Shown: piece after piece, positions 62,995 through 64,000 of the stretch | Layout: every line of letters starts with the position of its first letter | Position numbering within the stretch: the first letter of the stretch is position 1 | Assembly: GCA_002837415.1 (NCBI GenBank) | Contig: PJCV01000001.1 | Span: 1 to 64,000, forward strand | Direction: 5' to 3' | DNA length: 64,000 bases | Origin: Actinomycetales bacterium SN12 | GTDB taxonomy: Bacteria; Actinomycetota; Actinomycetes; Actinomycetales; Microbacteriaceae | Position numbers and translations under genes: made by a program | The notes under the pieces: generated by a model | Databases searched by the model: none | What the model saw: only the letters and a program-made list of their open reading frames with translations | Told to the model about the DNA's origin: nothing

Positions 62995-63000
62995 TAGCAT
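62995..63000 (+). promoter_or_regulatory. -10 hexamer of leaderless promoter
   Basis: TAGCAT, six bases before the GTG at 63007. Confidence 0.45.
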
Positions 63001-63006
63001 GGCGGG

Positions 63007-63567
63007 GTGAAATCCCGAGTGAACGGTCCCTTCTTCCTCCCCGTCCGCGACATCGTCCGCAAGCCGGGGGAGATGCGCGAGCATCGCTTCGAGGTCACCC
63101 TCCGCGAGAAGTGGGGTGAGGGCATCGTCGCTGTCGAAGCCGGCGAGATCCTCGATCTGGACGTGCGTCTGGAGTCGGTGCACGAGGGAATCCTCGTGTC
63201 CGGAACGGCCGATTCGGAGTACTCCGGCGAGTGCGGTCGCTGCCTCACAGAGATCTCTGCGCCCGTCGAAGTCGAGTTCCAGGAGCTTTTCGCGTATCCT
63301 GGAGAAGAAGAAACTGACTTCGAGGTTCAAGACGACCACGTGGATCTTGAAACTCTGGTCAGGGATGCGGTTGTACTGTCGCTTCCATTTCAGCCGGTGT
63401 GTCAGCCGGATTGCCCGGGTCTCGATCCGAACACGGGCGAGAAGCTGGCCGTGAGCACCGACGCAGAGAGCACTGCTCCCATCGATCCTCGATGGAGCGC
63501 GCTCCGCCAGATCACAGACCAGGACGCCCCGGCAGACCGCCGCGGCGCCGAGAAAGAAGAGAGCTAG
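63007..63567 (+). CDS. DUF177 (YceD-like) protein
   Basis: The 186-residue protein has the DUF177 pattern: SGTADSEYSGECGRCLTEISAPVEVEFQELFAYP, and a second cysteine pair in PVCQPDCPGLDPNTGEKL, giving four possible metal-binding cysteines. The family is almost always encoded just before rpmF, as here, and in other bacteria and plastids is linked to 23S rRNA and ribosome assembly. The stop is two bases before rpmF. Confidence 0.9.
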   Translation: MKSRVNGPFFLPVRDIVRKPGEMREHRFEVTLREKWGEGIVAVEAGEILDLDVRLESVHEGILVSGTADSEYSGECGRCLTEISAPVEVEFQELFAYPGEEETDFEVQDDHVDLETLVRDAVVLSLPFQPVCQPDCPGLDPNTGEKLAVSTDAESTAPIDPRWSALRQITDQDAPADRRGAEKEES

Positions 63568-63569
63568 TC

Positions 63570-63779
63570 ATGGCCGGTAACCCCCCGAAGCGCAAGGTCT
63601 CCCGTTCCAACACCCGCTCGCGCCGCGCGCAGTGGAAGGCGGAGCCCACCGCTCTGGTGAAGACCATCGAGAACGGCAAGGTCGTCTACAGCCGTCCGCA
63701 CCAGGCGAAGGTCGTCACGGACTCGCAGGGCACCGAGCTGTTCCTCGAGTACAAGGGCCGCAAGGTCGCCGACATCTGA
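63570..63779 (+). CDS. rpmF: 50S ribosomal protein L32 (cysteine-free form)
   Basis: The 69-residue basic protein opens [24 protein letters not shown], typical of L32. It has no CxxC pairs, so it is a zinc-independent (C-minus) version. Translation follows DUF177 by two bases, giving coupled expression, and rnc begins 11 bases later. Confidence 0.95.
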   Translation: MAGNPPKRKVSRSNTRSRRAQWKAEPTALVKTIENGKVVYSRPHQAKVVTDSQGTELFLEYKGRKVADI

Positions 63780-63790
63780 TCGGGTCGGTG

Positions 63791-64000
63791 ATGTCCGAGA
63801 TTCTCACGGGGCGAGCCTCGCTGGTCGAGAAGCTCGGCGTCGACATCGATCCTGAACTGCTGGAACGTGCGCTCACGCATCGTTCCTATGCGTACGAGCA
63901 CGGTGGCATCCCGAACAACGAGCGTCTCGAGTTCCTCGGAGACTCGGTGCTCGGACTCGCGGTGACCGTCATGCTCTTCACCACGCTTCCCGACCTCGAC
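63791..64000 (+). CDS. rnc: Ribonuclease III, 3'-truncated by the window end
   Basis: The first 70 codons are present. They include the RNase III signature [17 protein letters not shown] (about 47-63) with catalytic acidic residues, preceded by [17 protein letters not shown]. The rest of the nuclease and the dsRNA-binding domain lie outside. The DUF177-rpmF-rnc order is conserved widely in bacteria. Confidence 0.95.
   Translation, partial: MSEILTGRASLVEKLGVDIDPELLERALTHRSYAYEHGGIPNNERLEFLGDSVLGLAVTVMLFTTLPDLD

Overview
The window is a continuous high-GC actinobacterial chromosome segment. It is most likely Microbacterium or a close Microbacteriaceae relative. The evidence is the GC-rich codon use, the OtsAB / IlvBHC / SerA / LeuB / GltX / LeuCD / MurA / RecG / CoaD / RpmF / Rnc gene order, the lack of phage or transposon blocks, and a dispersed CCCTTCGACAGGCTCAGGG-type repeat that I know from that group. 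The species cannot be fixed from the sequence alone.

Layout. 1-8.9 kb: HisN-like phosphatase, small conserved proteins, tRNA-Lys, a LOG-family protein, a MarR-regulated drug exporter, and an IclR-regulated 3-oxoacid CoA-transferase/thiolase operon for acetoacetate-type compounds. 9-12.5 kb: an MFS protein and trehalose synthesis (otsAB). 12.5-25 kb: a branched-chain amino acid and serine block (ilvD, ilvB, ilvH, ilvC, serA, leuB, ilvE), interrupted by a TetR/DHA2 efflux pair. 25-26.3 kb: an AbiEi/endonuclease-like gene bracketed by two copies of a nested inverted repeat. 26.3-31.4 kb: FAH hydrolase, MFS, gltX, a ThrE-like exporter and tRNA-Gln. 31.4-43.9 kb: an accessory and stress region with a molybdopterin oxidoreductase, an orphan lipoprotein, an AmiS/UreI channel, HAD, PepSY and PRC-barrel proteins, AhpD-like and GNAT proteins, MsrA, an amino acid permease, and an Lrp-type regulator divergent from a Cys/Met-metabolism PLP enzyme. 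44-50 kb: aminopeptidase N, twin tRNA-Glu genes, a frameshifted SDR, and a sigma factor overlapping a DUF4349 membrane protein. 50-53.7 kb: a TerC exporter behind a manganese (yybP-ykoY) riboswitch, then leuCD behind a 16-codon leucine leader peptide. 53.8-64 kb: envelope and housekeeping genes (murA, plsC-like, gpsA, ddl, thiL, rsmD, recG, coaD, DUF177, rpmF and a 3'-truncated rnc).

Working together: ilvD/ilvBHC, ilvE, leuB and leuCD supply most steps to valine, isoleucine and leucine (leuA and ilvA are not here). Regulation seems largely local. At 18 sites, six or seven bases separate a -10-like hexamer (usually TANNNT) from a start codon, which predicts widespread leaderless mRNAs. The most interesting regulatory features are the leuCD leader peptide, the TerC riboswitch, the two abutting 14-bp palindromes over the marR promoter and start codon, and the repeat family that has entered two reading frames of the CoA-transferase/thiolase operon. 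No CRISPR array, prophage, insertion sequence or new multi-gene defence system was found.
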